NCBI GenBank assembly: GCA_028564705.1
Contig: JAPXFQ010000342.1
Location: forward strand, 62,001 to 126,000
Direction: 5' to 3'
Length of the DNA: 64,000 bases
Source: Apricaphanius iberus
Taxonomy: Eukaryota > Chordata > Actinopteri > Cyprinodontiformes > Aphaniidae
The position numbers were made by a program, and so were the translations under genes. Positions 34,297-46,199 of this stretch are shown here, one piece after another; within the stretch, counting starts at the first letter, position 1; each line of letters begins with the position of its first letter. A model generated the notes under the pieces. The model saw nothing but the letters and a program-made list of their open reading frames with translations. It had not been told where the DNA came from and made no database searches.

Positions 34297-34575
34297 CAAC
34301 AAGGAAAGTTAAGGAAAACTATATCAGTGCTGACCATTATTTGAACTAAGCTAATGCTTTTGGAAATCACAGTTGGCCTGTTTTGAAGCTAGAGGACCAT
34401 GTTTTGTTAAGGAGCTGCCAGTGTTGGCAACCCGATTACATAGTCCAGCTAACTAATCAGTTTCTTACTTTCCCAGTGTTATAAAATTGAAGCAATTAAT
34501 GTGTTTACTTAAAAATCTGAATTTAACAAGTGTTCATTCGACATTATAGCTGAGTCTTTGATCAATCAATACATA
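34297..34575. other. Non-coding gap
   Basis: Nothing recognisable. Confidence 0.4.
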
Positions 34576-34616
34576 TACTACTACTACTAATAATAATAAT
34601 AATAATAATAATAATA
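34576..34616. repeat. (TAC)n(TAA)n trinucleotide microsatellite
   Basis: Four TAC units pass into about ten TAA units without interruption. Confidence 0.9.
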
Positions 34617-34857
34617 GCAATATGTGTAAAAGACATTTTTTCAAATGATCTGTTTGACTTGACACTGAGCCTATGTAGAAAATACTGTACACTGATACTT
34701 TTATGTACTCAATTTTCTTATTTTAACTATCTTTTGATTTTAATCATGTCCCTGTTTGAAGTTTATTTTACATTATCTCAGGAATTACTGTCCCACAAAA
34801 CAAACAAAACACACTCCCCACATGCTACTCTGAGCTCTGCAAGATGCAGTGCTCATA

Positions 34858-36295
34858 CCTTCTTCTTTTTCAGCTTCTCCATTCAAAGGTAGCCACAGCG
34901 AAACATCTGCCTCCATTTAGTCCTATCCTCTGCATCTTCTGCCCTCACACCAACTAACTTCATGCCCTCTTTCACCACATCCATAAATCTCCATTTTGGT
35001 CTTCCTCTCTGCTTTCTCCCTTTTGGCTCCAACCTCTGCGTCCTTCTACAGATACAATAATTTTATGTCCTTCTATCATGTCTACATCTGAGTCTGGCCT
35101 CTGTAAATTTATTTCCAAAACATTTAACATGAACTGTCCCTCTGATGTACTCATTCCTATCCACCTTCGTCACTCCCAAAGAGAACCTCAGTGTTTTGAG
35201 TTCTGCAGCCTCTAGTTTTGTTTCCTGGCTTTTCCTCATTGCTACTGTCTTTAAACCATAAAACATTGCTGGTCTCACTACTGTTGTGTACATCTTTCCT
35301 TTCATTCTTACTGAAACCTTTTATCTCACATTACACCTGAAACTTTTTGTCGCCCATTTGAACCGGCTTGCACGCCCTTCTTTGCCTCTTTACTACACTC
35401 TCAGTTGCTCTGGACTTTTGACCCTGGATATTTAAAGTCCTTTACCATCTTAACTTCTTCCATTTCCGGTAACTTCACCATCATACTTGTGTCTTTTTCA
35501 TTTAAATACCTGTATTCTGTCTTGCTGTGACAAATCTTCATTCCTCTCTTTTCCAGTACATACCTCCACCTCTCTAGCTTTTCCTCTAAGCAACACTACT
35601 GTCATCACAGATCACAGTTTCATGTGTAAACATCATAGTCTATGGAAACTTCTGTCTAACCTCACGCTGTCTGTCACCAAAGCAAGCACAAAGCAGCTTA
35701 TAGCCGATCCATGATGCATTTTCACCTCAACCATGAACTCCTCTGTCACTGCTATAGCACACCTCACTTCTGTCTCACAGCTCTTATATATATCCTGCAC
35801 CACTCTAACATTTGTGTCTGCCACTCTAGACTGGTCATGCCACAGCCCTTGGCTTGGCACCCTGTCATTCGTTTCTTCTATATCTGCCCAGAAAAAATGC
35901 AGCTCCCTATATAGGCTCCTGAATTTTATTGTCCAAGTCTCCTTATCTATGTCCCTCCTTCGAGATGACACATCAAGTACCCCCCCTACCTGTCTCCCTT
36001 TTTAGATTAGCTGTAGCTGTCCAGTCATCTGGGAGTACCTCCTTGCTAACAAGACCCTGTCTGAACTCAGAGAACCTCAGAATAATCCTCTTTTTTCAGT
36101 GTCCACCACCTGATACTCTAATCTATCTTTGCTCTTTTCACCTTCCTCACCATCAGCTTCATCCTACACAGCACCAACCTATTCTGTGTAGCTACACTTT
36201 CTGCTTTTGTGTGATTTCTTGTCGGAGCTGAAAATGTTAATGAGTAAAATCTGTTCACATGTGTTGTCTTGTCATTGTCCCGTGGCGGCACCCCA
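34858..36295 (-). pseudogene. RTE-type LINE: reverse transcriptase and 3' end, decayed
   Basis: The minus strand shows, from upstream: DEADGEEGEKSKDRLEYQVV (about 36.15 kb), then LHFFWADIEETNDRVPSQGL, VRVVQDIYKSCETEVRCAIA, VTEEFMVEVKMHHGSAISCF and VLALVTDSVRLD (35971-35633). The catalytic FADD box is destroyed. Next come MKGKMYTTVVRPAMFYGLKT and ETKLEAAELKTLRFSLGVTK (35305-35063), and the 3' end with the reversed words GCCACAGCGAAACATCTGCC. These follow the order of the RTE clade common in fish. Multiple stops and frameshifts make it inactive. Confidence 0.9.
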
Positions 36296-36460
36296 CACAC
36301 TAGGCCATCTTTATTTTATTTTTTGTGTTTTATTTTTTTAAACTTTTATTTATTTTAACGTTAATTTGCTGCTATCTGCACCAAGAGAGTTACACTAAAA
36401 TTTAGTTGTACTAATTACAATGACAATAAAAGGTTTTCTATTCTATATATATATATATAT
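36296..36460. other. Non-coding, T-rich stretch
   Basis: Nothing recognisable apart from a short (TA)n run at the right end (about 36445-36460). Confidence 0.4.
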
Positions 36461-36461
36461 T

Positions 36462-36560
36462 AGGTTGTCAAAATTAACGCGTAAACGCATGGTCAATTGA
36501 TTCATAGAATTAACGTGATTAATTTTATCTTTTTAACGCAGTTCCCGCTTGCACAGAATA
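36462..36560 (+). mobile_element. hAT-type MITE left end fragment
   Basis: TAGGTTGTCAAAATTAACGC, then GTAAACGCATGGTCAATTGA and ATTAACGTGATTAATTTTAT, is the well-known end of a fish hAT MITE group (AGGGCTGTCAAAATTAACGC). It has inserted next to a short TA run. No matching right end was found within 2.5 kb, so the element is truncated or its right end is unrecognisable. Confidence 0.6.
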
Positions 36561-37232
36561 TCGCCCTGTTTATCTTAAAATTCCACCCTCACCACATCTG
36601 TTTTCCTTCCTAACCAGCCAGGCTGCATGTGGATGGTGAGGAATTGCTGTGCAGCAGGACATGTAGAATGAATGCCTAAATGAGATGTGAGTATATTCTT
36701 ATTATTGACGTATTGGCTTTGAGTTGATACAATTAGAGTTCATAAGTTGTCAGTAAGAATTAGAATTTCCTACTATCCACTTCAGATGTGAACACGGCCG
36801 TGACCCCCCCCGTGTGCGGTGCAAAGACTATAAATGCGGCCTATTTATGTTGCTTTATGCATGTTCGTTCACTGTATAGTTTCAGTACATTTCATACTGA
36901 CTTACCGCGAAATATGCAAAATTATTCAGATAAAGTTATGTTTTCTGACTTAAATTAATTCTAACTCTTTAGCGGAAGTGGCTGTGCTTGATCTTCACAA
37001 TAACAGCATTCATTTCCTGACATCAGCATTGATTGTTTTATCTGCTGAGTGTTTACTTATGGGAAAATGATAAATTACAACATTTGATTACTTAGTCTGG
37101 GTTACATTTGATTTATGTGATGATGTTTAACACAGACTATTGATATCCAAATGTTAAGTTCATTCATATATTTTGGTCAGCCATACCTTCGTTCGATGTA
37201 TTTTTTATTGGAGACCACAAATACATTAATCT
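36561..37232. other. Non-coding sequence, nothing recognised
   Basis: May partly be interior of the truncated hAT element. No coding features. Confidence 0.4.
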
Positions 37233-37361
37233 CCTGTGATGGACTGGCGACCTGTCCAGGGTGTACCCCGCCTCTCGCCCGTTGACAGCTGGAGATAGGC
37301 ACCAGCACCCCCGTGACCCATAAAGGATTAAGCGGTTAAGAAAATGGATGGATGGATGGAT
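37233..37361 (+). mobile_element. 5'-truncated copy of the GGATGG-tailed SINE-like repeat
   Basis: Carries CCTGTGATGGACTGGCGACC, GTGTACCCCGCCTCTCGCCC, TGACAGCTGGAGATAGGCAC, AGCGGTTAAGAAAATGGATG and a (GGAT)n tail. Only the last 130 bases of the family are present, the truncation expected of target-primed retroposition. Confidence 0.85.
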
Positions 37362-38666
37362 CTTCTCATACTCTGGCCTATACAATGGCCTAAAGTTGAG
37401 TTCTGGCAGATACTCTTCTTACTTCTTTCTGCGCAGATGATACTTTCAGGATTTTTACAGACTCATTTCTGCTCCAAAAACGTTCTGCTATGTTGCAGGT
37501 ACCGTTTAAATATGAAAACATACATAATCTAAATATCATGGGTCTAGTGGAAGTTGTTGTTTTTTTTACTGTGGATGAGTGAAAAATATTAACATAATAT
37601 TTTTTGTTAACTCCCACTTTCTGAAAATGTCCCCATCTTTGCGCTGAATACAGATTATTCTCACCACCTCAGCATCCAGCGCTCCCAGAGAGAGATTTGA
37701 ATTATCCACCTGAAACAGCAGATTAGCTGCAGGAACCCGTTCTACTGCAGGATTTGTAAATTAAAGTTGAAGTTTCTCTGAACAGAACATACAAAAACAG
37801 CAAAGGTTGCAAATGTAACGTGTTTTATTGTTGCACATATTCTTCTGGGGCAGATACATATAAATTTGACATCTTTGTGATTTGGTGGATTTTTAATGTC
37901 TGCCATTTGAGAAACATTACACGTAAACCTTTGGCTTTCAACTGTTATTAATTGAATAAAGATGCGATTTTCAACACCTGTTTATACCTTCAGCGCTTCT
38001 TGTGATGAAAAGTGGAACATAATAATAATAGGCTATGAATAGTTAATAATTAAAGTTAATAATAATAGTTAATGTCTGTTTGCCAGATGTATGGATAAAT
38101 CCCTACAACTTGATGCACTTTCAGTTTAAAATTGGCTCCTTATTTTTGTATGTATATTGTTTTAATAAAATAATGCTTTAACATGATAATTGTCATATTC
38201 TTATTAGAACGCTTAACAAAAAAATATGTTGCCTTTATAAAAAGTGAGTCAGTTGAATGCAGAGAATTCATGCATGTTGGTGAATGGTCAGGATGGTACC
38301 ATCTCTGCCTCAGTTTGAGCCAGGAAAAACCCTGCATAAAGAGGATGATCAAGTCAGCTTTACATACAAAAAATGTTAACCAGTTATTTTGCCTTAGCAA
38401 CTGGCTAAAAGATAAATAAGTTAGAAGGGCCAAGTGTGAATGTGATTGTGGATTTCAAACCAAAAATGAAATTAAATAGCAACGGCATCCAGATTTGTCC
38501 TTTTATACTCAAAATTGTAGTTTTTCCCAGCTCGCTGCAAATCTGTTACAGAGAGACACAGGAAACTTACCCCAGTCGTGTCGGGCTGCTATCAACACCT
38601 GTGGCTTTTAAAATGTCGGTATGATTCTGCTCCCGGTCCTCAGAAGTTAAAAATCGCTTTAAAAAA
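37362..38666. other. AT-rich non-coding sequence, nothing recognised
   Basis: No supportable genes or elements. Confidence 0.45.
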
Positions 38667-38674
38667 CACTACAG

Positions 38675-38855
38675 CAGGGGTCTCCAACCCTGGTCCAGGA
38701 GAGCCAATGTCCTGCAGGTTTTAGGTGCATCCCTGCTCCAACACAGCTGAATCCAATAAATTGCTCATTAGCAGGCCCTTTTCAAACTTGATGGTAGGGT
38801 TGCATCTAAAACCTTCTGGACAGTAGCTCTCGAGGACCAGGGTTGGAGACCCCTG
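38675..38855. mobile_element. 181-bp foldback hAT MITE
   Basis: A perfect 8-bp duplication CACTACAG flanks it (38667-38674 and 38856-38863). The outer 22 bases at each end are perfectly inverted, starting CAGGGGTCTCCAACCCTGGT, and pairing continues with few mismatches (CTGGTCC..GAGAGC.A.TG). The whole element can fold into a hairpin. No coding capacity. The perfect duplication and ends suggest a relatively recent insertion. Confidence 0.95.
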
Positions 38856-38863
38856 CACTACAG

Positions 38864-39830
38864 GATTGGATAGACCTGCCAGCTTCAGCTCTCAGTGACT
38901 GGACTGGCCTACAGTGTTCTCAGCACCGTCTATACTCTGGTGAGGTTAGCTTTAGCCAACAGCTGAACAGGGGCTGAACTGAATTTTATTAACCTTTATT
39001 GACAAACTAAACCAAAGGTTTCAGCCATTGATATCATAAAGTCTCATAAAATGTTTAAAAGATTAAAAACATCAAATTAAGCCTATAATTTAAATGACTA
39101 AAATCTCTCCTCTCTGTTCCTCTCCCTCTGCCTCTCTTCAGGAAGAATTTTCTGATGTCCATCTCTGAATAGTTTATCAGAAGGCTATAATTAGTTTTAC
39201 AGTAGGACAGCTTCACAAACAGTATAAGGTACTTTTACAGGGCTCTCTCTACAATAAACAGTACGTATACCTCATTATTAATTGTCCGCATGTGTACATA
39301 CAGCCTATGCATGGTGTGAGTCTGTGTGTGAGGGAGAGAGCACAAGCAGGTAAACTTAAATTAATTGCTAAATTTAGGCCACGATGACGCTAAGCATGAA
39401 AAACAGATGCTAGTTATGTGGGACTTTGGGAACTTATATGGGTACTTGTAATTTTTTCTGTCAAACAAGTTTTGAATTTGTTGTAATATATCAAAACAGG
39501 GAACAACTTACTCTGTGCTCGACAAGCTGCAGCGGTTTCCACTGTGTACTATATGTGTCTGTGTGCAACGAAACACTTCAAGTAATCATGTGAACGATTT
39601 TAATTGGTTCTTGCATTAAATCTTTTATGCAGCTACAGAGGTGTTATTTCCTGATTGGCTATTCTGGCCCCTTTTTTTCTTTTTCTTTTTTTGGCTGGTA
39701 AGTGACAGGCTTGAGTCATACAGACACGGAGATGCACTCATGATTTCTCTTTCCACCGAGAACAGCGCTATAATTTTCCTTGGGCACTGGGTACTTTTAC
39801 TAAGGCACGTGCCCCAGTAAATAAGGTCTA
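38864..39830. other. Non-coding sequence, nothing recognised
   Basis: No supportable features. Confidence 0.4.
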
Positions 39831-39832
39831 GT

Positions 39833-40016
39833 AACGCCCATTTTTCCACCTACTCTAGGGTAGAACAACTTGAACCCTTCTCCTAAGCTTGTAGCCTTGC
39901 TTCCTTTCCACCTGGTCTCCTGAATGCATAAAATCTCCACCTTCCTTTTGTTCATTCTTCCTTTAGCTTTACCTGTCATAGTCCCAACATTCAAATCTAT
40001 ACTCTCAATTCCTCAC
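39833..40016 (-). pseudogene. RTE-type LINE endonuclease N-terminal fragment
   Basis: The minus strand reads MNVGTMTGKAKGRMNKRKVE then ILCIQETRWKGSKATSLGEG and FKLFYPRVGGKMGV. It matches the first motifs of the apurinic-type endonuclease of RTE elements ('WNVRTMTGR...RKVDILCIQETKWKG..A..LGEGYKLFY'), including the catalytic Glu of QET. The frame then leaves the family. It lies upstream, on the same strand, of the reverse transcriptase relic at 34.9-36.3 kb, so both may derive from one broken element. Confidence 0.85.
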
Positions 40017-40019
40017 TCT

Positions 40020-42800
40020 TGAATTTCCTCTTCCCACTATACCTACTGTTATGGGAAAATAATTTCAAGATAAGTTCTATTCAGTGATTAGTAATTATTA
40101 GTAAAGGCCTCCATGGAATATGGTATAATTTTTGGGATCTGATGAAGAGACTGAAGTTAAAAAAGACTTATGGACATTTCACGTACTCTGGTTAACTTAA
40201 TAACTCATCTTATTGTTTTATGCCAAACATAGAAAAGCTCTGGAAACTTGCACGGGCAGGCAGAAGCATAAAGGAAGAGAGAGATGCCTGAAACTTTCAT
40301 AATAAATATTTTTAAAACGCCAATGGAGACTAAATCATCCTTATCCTTATCTTCATCTCTTTTGAATTCTTCCATGATACTACCCACATACCATCCTCTT
40401 GTCCTCCCTCAACCAACACTAGTCCTATTTCCACTGGCACCCTGTGGGTCAAAAGCACCTGTGGCTGTCTTTAACCCAGGCATAATCTGATCCGGTATGG
40501 ATTTCATGTTTGTTATTCACATATATTTAATCTGTTTTATGTTTTACATCAGTGGCTCATGCTAATAATTGTATATTTGTTTATCTTTTTTGAATTTATT
40601 TACACAGATTTTTAGAGAAAGAGCCTTTAAGCCAGTCGAGTTAAATATAGCCATGGTGTTTATAAGTAGATAAATACTTTAAAATAAGGATTGTAGTGCC
40701 CTGGTTTACTACTATATGTATTAGGAGAATTAATGCAACTGTATCTTCTCTTGGTGCTAATTAAACCTTATTAATCCCACTAAATATATATAATGCTTCT
40801 TTTTATCGTATAATTGATTTTTTTTTAAAGCAGCTGAGAATGCACTTAGGAAGTTAATCTCCTACACCCTCCCAAAGGCATTTAAGATTAACCGTTTTTC
40901 CTGTTATTTTCAAGTTTGGTCGACCATGGGAAAGCCTGCTCTGAATGGAGTCTGTCGTGTTAAACTGCTGTATGGTCTTGGCCACCATGATGGAGCTCAG
41001 TTTCAATGAGGTTGATGGCAAATATAGACTAGGCCATCTTGATGCTGAGCAACAGCTCTTTTCTTTTAATCCTCAGATAGTTTTTAACCATGAGGTACCA
41101 TGTTGAACTACCTGTGACCAGTGTAAGAGAGTGTGAGAGTGATAATGCCAGATATAACACACCTGCTACCTATGCACACCTGAGACCTTGTAACACTTAG
41201 CAGTGGTATGACACCAGGGATAAAGAATATCTGAAAAGGCATTGTCACTGTGGGTTTTAATAATTTTTCATTGACAGCACTTTTTACACTGTTAAATAAG
41301 TTGTTAAGTGTCTTCAGTTCTTTCTCATTAAAATAAATAAAATGTAAAAAAAAAATGTCACACCATGTTTCAATTTAACAGTTTGGTTCATTGGTACATT
41401 AAAAGAAAAGAGAAAAAACAATCTGTACATTGAAGAGCATGTTGGAGGTTAGATCTCCCCTTAAACCACTGTTTAGAGAAATATATTAGGATGTCTATGT
41501 ATGAGTAATTTTGTGAGAAGATTTTTTGTGAGAAGATTTTACCTCCACCATACCGGTCATGATGACCTGTCAGTTTGATCAAGAGAAAACCATGGATTTT
41601 AATGCTGACTTTGACACAGAAGAAACTTTAAATGTTTAGAACTACACATATGATAAACCACAACCATAAAACAGAGACTGCTGCTGCATGCCCAAGAGAG
41701 TAGAGAGAGACCAGGGGGATAATTAGTGGCCAAAACATTGCTATGCGAATCATTAGCCTGGGTATTGCCAGCTAGCTTTACTGTTTCTTTAACAACCCAC
41801 ATATCACAGTGATTATAATCTTTGATATTTTTCTTTCAACAAAGTTGGTAACTAGCAAATGTTAGACAACAACTTACAATGCACAGATATGCATGTCTTC
41901 TACCAGCTGCAGGCCAAAAGTCAACCGCTGTCAGTGGCCCTGATAATGCTGTATGCACCTGATCTTGGCTTATCTCATATTTTCTTATCTCATGTTCTGC
42001 TCCATCACATCATAGACATGGAAGTCTTCACTTCTGAAGTGAGCTCAACTAACGACCGCGTAGCCAATGCAGAAGTGAAGTCCAGCTTTTTCAGCTTAAC
42101 AAAACACCCGGTTAAGGAAGGTAGTCTCCTTTTTCTTTTCTTTTTTCCTGACAGGCTGGTGATTGTACACAGCTTCCACAAATACAAGGATTTAAAATGT
42201 ATTACAAAATCTAACATAATCCAAAAGTAGTGAACTGAACACAGTCTTGATCACACAAGCTAAGAGCAACCACCAACGCTATGTGCATAACCAGCTACCA
42301 TGACAACGTTTTAACACTAGGAAGCTGCCGAGTCCCCAAATGGGGGGCTTTCACGATTGAAGCAGCGAAAACATCTGCAAGCAGAGGACTGTGCTAGACT
42401 GTTCGTTTACAGAGGCGCATGTATTGTTGGCTAAAGGTAACGCAGCTACCTTGTACTGAGGGGTCCGTACTGGGAAATTCAAATACAAACATATTTTGCG
42501 CAACGGCCCTGTTGGTTTGGTATCAAATGAATACAGCTATTTTTTTTTGGCCAGAACACACACAGAATGCCTATGTGCTGAACTCATAAGTTCAGTGCAA
42601 CATTCTGCAGCGCAACTTAAAAAAAATGACACCAAAACAAAACAGAAAGAACTGCCAGTTATTGCTAATCTCTGGTTTTTAGCAACAATAATGGTTTCTC
42701 ATGCAGCTACAGTAGAAAAGAAAGATGGAATGAACCAGAAGTTTGACAGTGAACGTATCTTTCAACAGCAGTAAGGCACATAACACGCTCTGCACTGAAC
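40020..42800. other. Non-coding sequence, nothing recognised
   Basis: Several frames of 60-120 codons (for example 41859-42230) lack motifs and splice logic. No element ends were recognised. Confidence 0.45.
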
Positions 42801-42810
42801 TCAGTGACTC

Positions 42811-42904
42811 ACCTGAAACAGCCAAGCTGAATGTAAACATCACTGATACTAGAGAGAAAACCAGCTGACATCCACAAAGCTACTAGTAGTATCCAGTCAG
42901 CCCT
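42811..42904 (-). CDS. Candidate signal-peptide exon
   Basis: The minus strand reads MRADWILLVALWMSAGFLSS then ISDVYIQLGCF and ends at an ideal splice donor, TTTCAG|GTGAGTC (42811/42810). The N-terminus has the shape of a secretory signal: one basic residue, a hydrophobic run, then small residues (SAGFLSS). Such an exon is typical of the first coding exon of a secreted or membrane protein, for example an immunoglobulin-family receptor. I found no second exon and no family match. Chance is possible. Confidence 0.3.
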
Positions 42905-42909
42905 CATTA

Positions 42910-44818
42910 CTTTATTTAAAAAAACTGAAGAAGAAAGTCGGAAGAATCCCAGTTGATGAGAAGGGATTTTCCCAACTGCTGCCCATACTGAATTCAAGTA
43001 AAGCTGGGAGACTAGGTTGTTGAAATATAACAAAAACTCCAGTGATTTAAGCATGTTTATTCTCAAATATGGGTAAATTATTATTTAAACGCTTCTTAAC
43101 ATTAACCCTGACTGTTTTCAAATGGTTATCATTTCATCTTGTACTTTTTGTTTTCAAAATCCGATCAAATCTCAGTTATATACTTTTACATTTTTTGAGT
43201 TACAACACAACATAAAAACATAATAAAATCTCATTAATTCTAGTAATTTAAAGGAAGGATTAAGAAAAAAGGGTTATTTATTTACTGCTAATCAAGTTAA
43301 AAAGTTATTTACCCATTTGTATTTATTTTTCTTGATTAAAGTGTACCGACAAACCAACTGAACCATGATATATGCAGTCTGCATTTATCAGTTAATTTAT
43401 AGCATGTGTTTTAAAAGATTTTGCTGGGGCTACACAGATAAATAGCAAAACTCTAAAAGTTGTGTTATTCATTCTGTTATTAAGTAGCATTAATAAGTTG
43501 ATGTTTGTAATTTTTGTCATTTCACCTGTTGCATCCAATATTCTTGAGCAAGACTTTTTTTTTTAGCTTTACACAGAGTGATTGGTGTTCAGGCTAGAAC
43601 CTGGAAGCACTTGCAGATATGTTCATTTGAGCCATATTAACTTTTAAGTTAATCATTAGACTTTGTAAATATGGCTTTTATTTCCATTTGTATAGAAAGT
43701 ACCGGCTGCAATTGAAGGCATCTGTTTGCTGCCCTTCGGCCACCTTGGGATGGGTATCCCACAGTTTTGGACACATTTTACAACATTCAACTGCCAAAGT
43801 AAAGCATTTAAGGATGAATTGTGTTTCCCACAGCTCAAACTTAGCATGTTAAATATTAAAGTTTGTTAAAGTGCAGTTATAATAAGATAGCAATTATGGC
43901 TTGTTGCAGGAGAAAGCCTCTGCTTTCTAAAGAGCTTTGGAATCACAACCAAGATTAGGTTAAATAAAACACAAGACTTCTGGAACCATGTCCGTTGGAG
44001 AGACGGTATTGAAATTTGGCCAGAAGGCATAAAAGCATGTTTTGAGAAAACCAAACGTAGTATATGACCACAAACAACTAATGCGGTTTGTGTTTTATAA
44101 AGAAAATAAATATAATTTATATAAGTTATATAAGAGGCTATTGAATTCATACATTAAACCAGTTCTTCAAGGTCTTCCTGCAAAATATTTTTATACAAGC
44201 TATTCAGTAATGGAGTAACTTAAATTGACAGTCTTTAAAGCGTTCTTTCACTTTCTCCATAACAGAGACGTTTACTGCAGGAAATTGAAGTCTTCCTTTT
44301 TGTACGCTGTTTCAGTTTTGTGTCTGTCCTGTCCTTATTCTAAATTGCATGAAATCATTTTCAGTACATCTGTTCACTCCGTATGAAAACGTAGCTCAGT
44401 TTCTATTCAAATGCAAAATAGAGAAAAAAAATGGCCATAACAGAAAAATTAAGAGTAGACAGGGGCAATAGACTGCCTTCCAATAACACAATGGATGTGA
44501 AAAAGAGGGAAATGTTACCTTTACGAAGTGAAAACAGGAGTTCTGTTTGATGCTCTTATTGAAGGCTAGGGGTGGAACAGTTTCAGACTTTGCTGGAACC
44601 TTTTTAAACTTCTAGGCTGTTTTTTTGGTGCATTTTGATTGGGGGTCCGAAACCCAGGCTGTAAATGTAGATTATGTTCCTTCACGCTGGAGTGCCGAGT
44701 AATCCAGGGACACTACAACAACAGTGGAGTTTAGAAATGGTCAAATCACACTCCAATAACGACAAACGGAATGATCAACAATCCTGGGATCTCTGATCAC
44801 TTTAATCTCAGATTAAAG
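42910..44818. other. AT-rich non-coding sequence, nothing recognised
   Basis: No supportable features. Confidence 0.45.
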
Positions 44819-45057
44819 ATCAGGAGCCGTATTCACAAAGAATCTCAGGGCTGAACGTAGGTCGTAACTGCCGGATTTAGGAGTAACTCCTAAAAAATGT
44901 GGGCGTGTCACTCCTAAATTTAGGACTCCTAGTTTCTTAAGATAAAAGTAATTCACAACCACTTTTAGGCCTAAAAGTAGCTCCTAAGTCTGGGAGTCCT
45001 TAAAAGAAGTCAAGAGGACTGCTAACTCCCTAATACCTATTCACAAAGACTCCCAAC

Positions 45058-45150
45058 ATGGCTGCAGCCAGACGCAATGTGTTGGACACTGTGGATGATT
45101 CTGAATTGACCGAACAATACCGACAATGTCCACAAGTAGCCGGGGTTTTT
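45058..45150 (+). pseudogene. Probable Harbinger transposase N-terminus
   Basis: ATG in good context (CAACATGGCTG) opens MAAARRNVLDTVDDSELTEQ followed by YRQCPQVAGVF and a stop. The acidic 'D(D/E).EL...YR' stretch resembles the first helix of HARBI1-like proteins ('LSDEELIRRYR'). Only about 30 codons remain before the deletion junction. The resemblance is short, so the assignment leans on the context of the element. Confidence 0.5.
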
Positions 45151-45639
45151 TAAAACAAAGATTTCCTCCGCTCGTTGAAAAAAAAAACCCCGGAGAAATG
45201 CATTTTTCAGCACATTCATAGACATTACAAAGCAGTACGGGGCAGTAGTTCTCCCAAATCCTATCCGCTAAGAATAACTTTCTTTCCTCTATCTTCAGTA
45301 GGCTACGCAGCAGTGATAGAGCTTATAAAAGCAAACAAACAAAACGTGCTTTAACACTGGATGATATCAACACAGCTCTGAGGGCATAAATGCTTTTATT
45401 TTTTTTAGAGTACACACAGTCGCACAAGTGATGTTGGAGCATATTTTGTTGCGGATAGTGACGTTACGGTACTTAAAACTCCGTTTTCAACCGTCCACAC
45501 ACAGATACTGAAAACGGAGAAAACGCAAATCTCCACTTTGGCCAGAGTTTTTCAAAAGATTCGTTTTTGGTGCAGAAAACCTCCGGTTACGTGTGGATAA
45601 CAGGCCAAACCGTAGAAAAATATATCAGTTTTGTGAGAT

Positions 45640-45960
45640 ACCCGGCTACGTGTCGTTCCCCCTGCACAAAGAAGAAAACGTGCACGTCTTCCAATTTATG
45701 CAACATGTAGGGATGCCTATATGACGGACATTGCCTACCTGTTGCAGCAGCATCCTTTTTATAAGTGGTGATCTCGAGCCGACACTGGGACTGTAGAGAA
45801 TACCATCTCTTCTCACCGTCTTCTGCCGTTCGAGACTCAGCTGGATAAGATGCATTTATGTTTCTGCTAATTTCTACCCATGCCTCCCTTTTCTTCTTAT
45901 TCATAATCCTGGCTCCGAATCGCCCTTTAAATTAGGTTTCCTTGTTCTTTTCTCGCCACT
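45640..45960 (-). pseudogene. Myb/SANT-like DNA-binding protein of a Harbinger element, fragment
   Basis: The minus strand reads FKGRFGARI, then MNKKKREAWVEISRNINASY, PAESRTAEDGEKRWYSLQSQ and CRLEITTYKKDAAATG. This is the Myb/SANT-like domain found in the second protein of Harbinger elements and in host relatives such as NAIF1, which helps bring transposase to DNA. The spaced tryptophans (W9 and W34 of the ATG frame) and the KKW/KRW-type helix are conserved. The N-terminal helix lies beyond an in-frame stop at about 45940, and the sequence after residue 56 no longer fits the family. Confidence 0.75.
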
Positions 45961-46082
45961 CAGTTTCAGTTAATGAGGTGCTTTTCACGGTAGTTGGGGG
46001 GGTCTATTTAAGATGTGGCTGATGTGCTCATCTTCACAATTATTTACAGCATACTTGCAATCACTCCCTTAATATGATGCAT

Positions 46083-46199
46083 CCATCCATCCATTATCTA
46101 TAACGCTTTCATCCAATTCAGGGTCGCGTGGAGGGGCAGCGGGAGGGATGGGGGGGTTGTGTGCTTGAGCTTATCTAGTTAGGACGGCAATCCGTCACA
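46083..46199 (-). mobile_element. 5'-truncated SINE-like retroposon with 13-bp duplication
   Basis: A perfect direct repeat TAATATGATGCAT (46070-46082 and 46200-46212) encloses (CATC)n followed by the reversed words TTCAGGGTCGCG and GGGGCAGC of the GGATGG-tailed family. Perfect 13-bp target duplication, tail at one end and 5' truncation are the signature of LINE-mediated retroposition. Confidence 0.85.

Noticed and set aside
41859..42230. 123-codon plus-strand open frame
   Set aside because: No recognisable motif and no coding-like composition; the opposite strand offers an equally meaningless frame.
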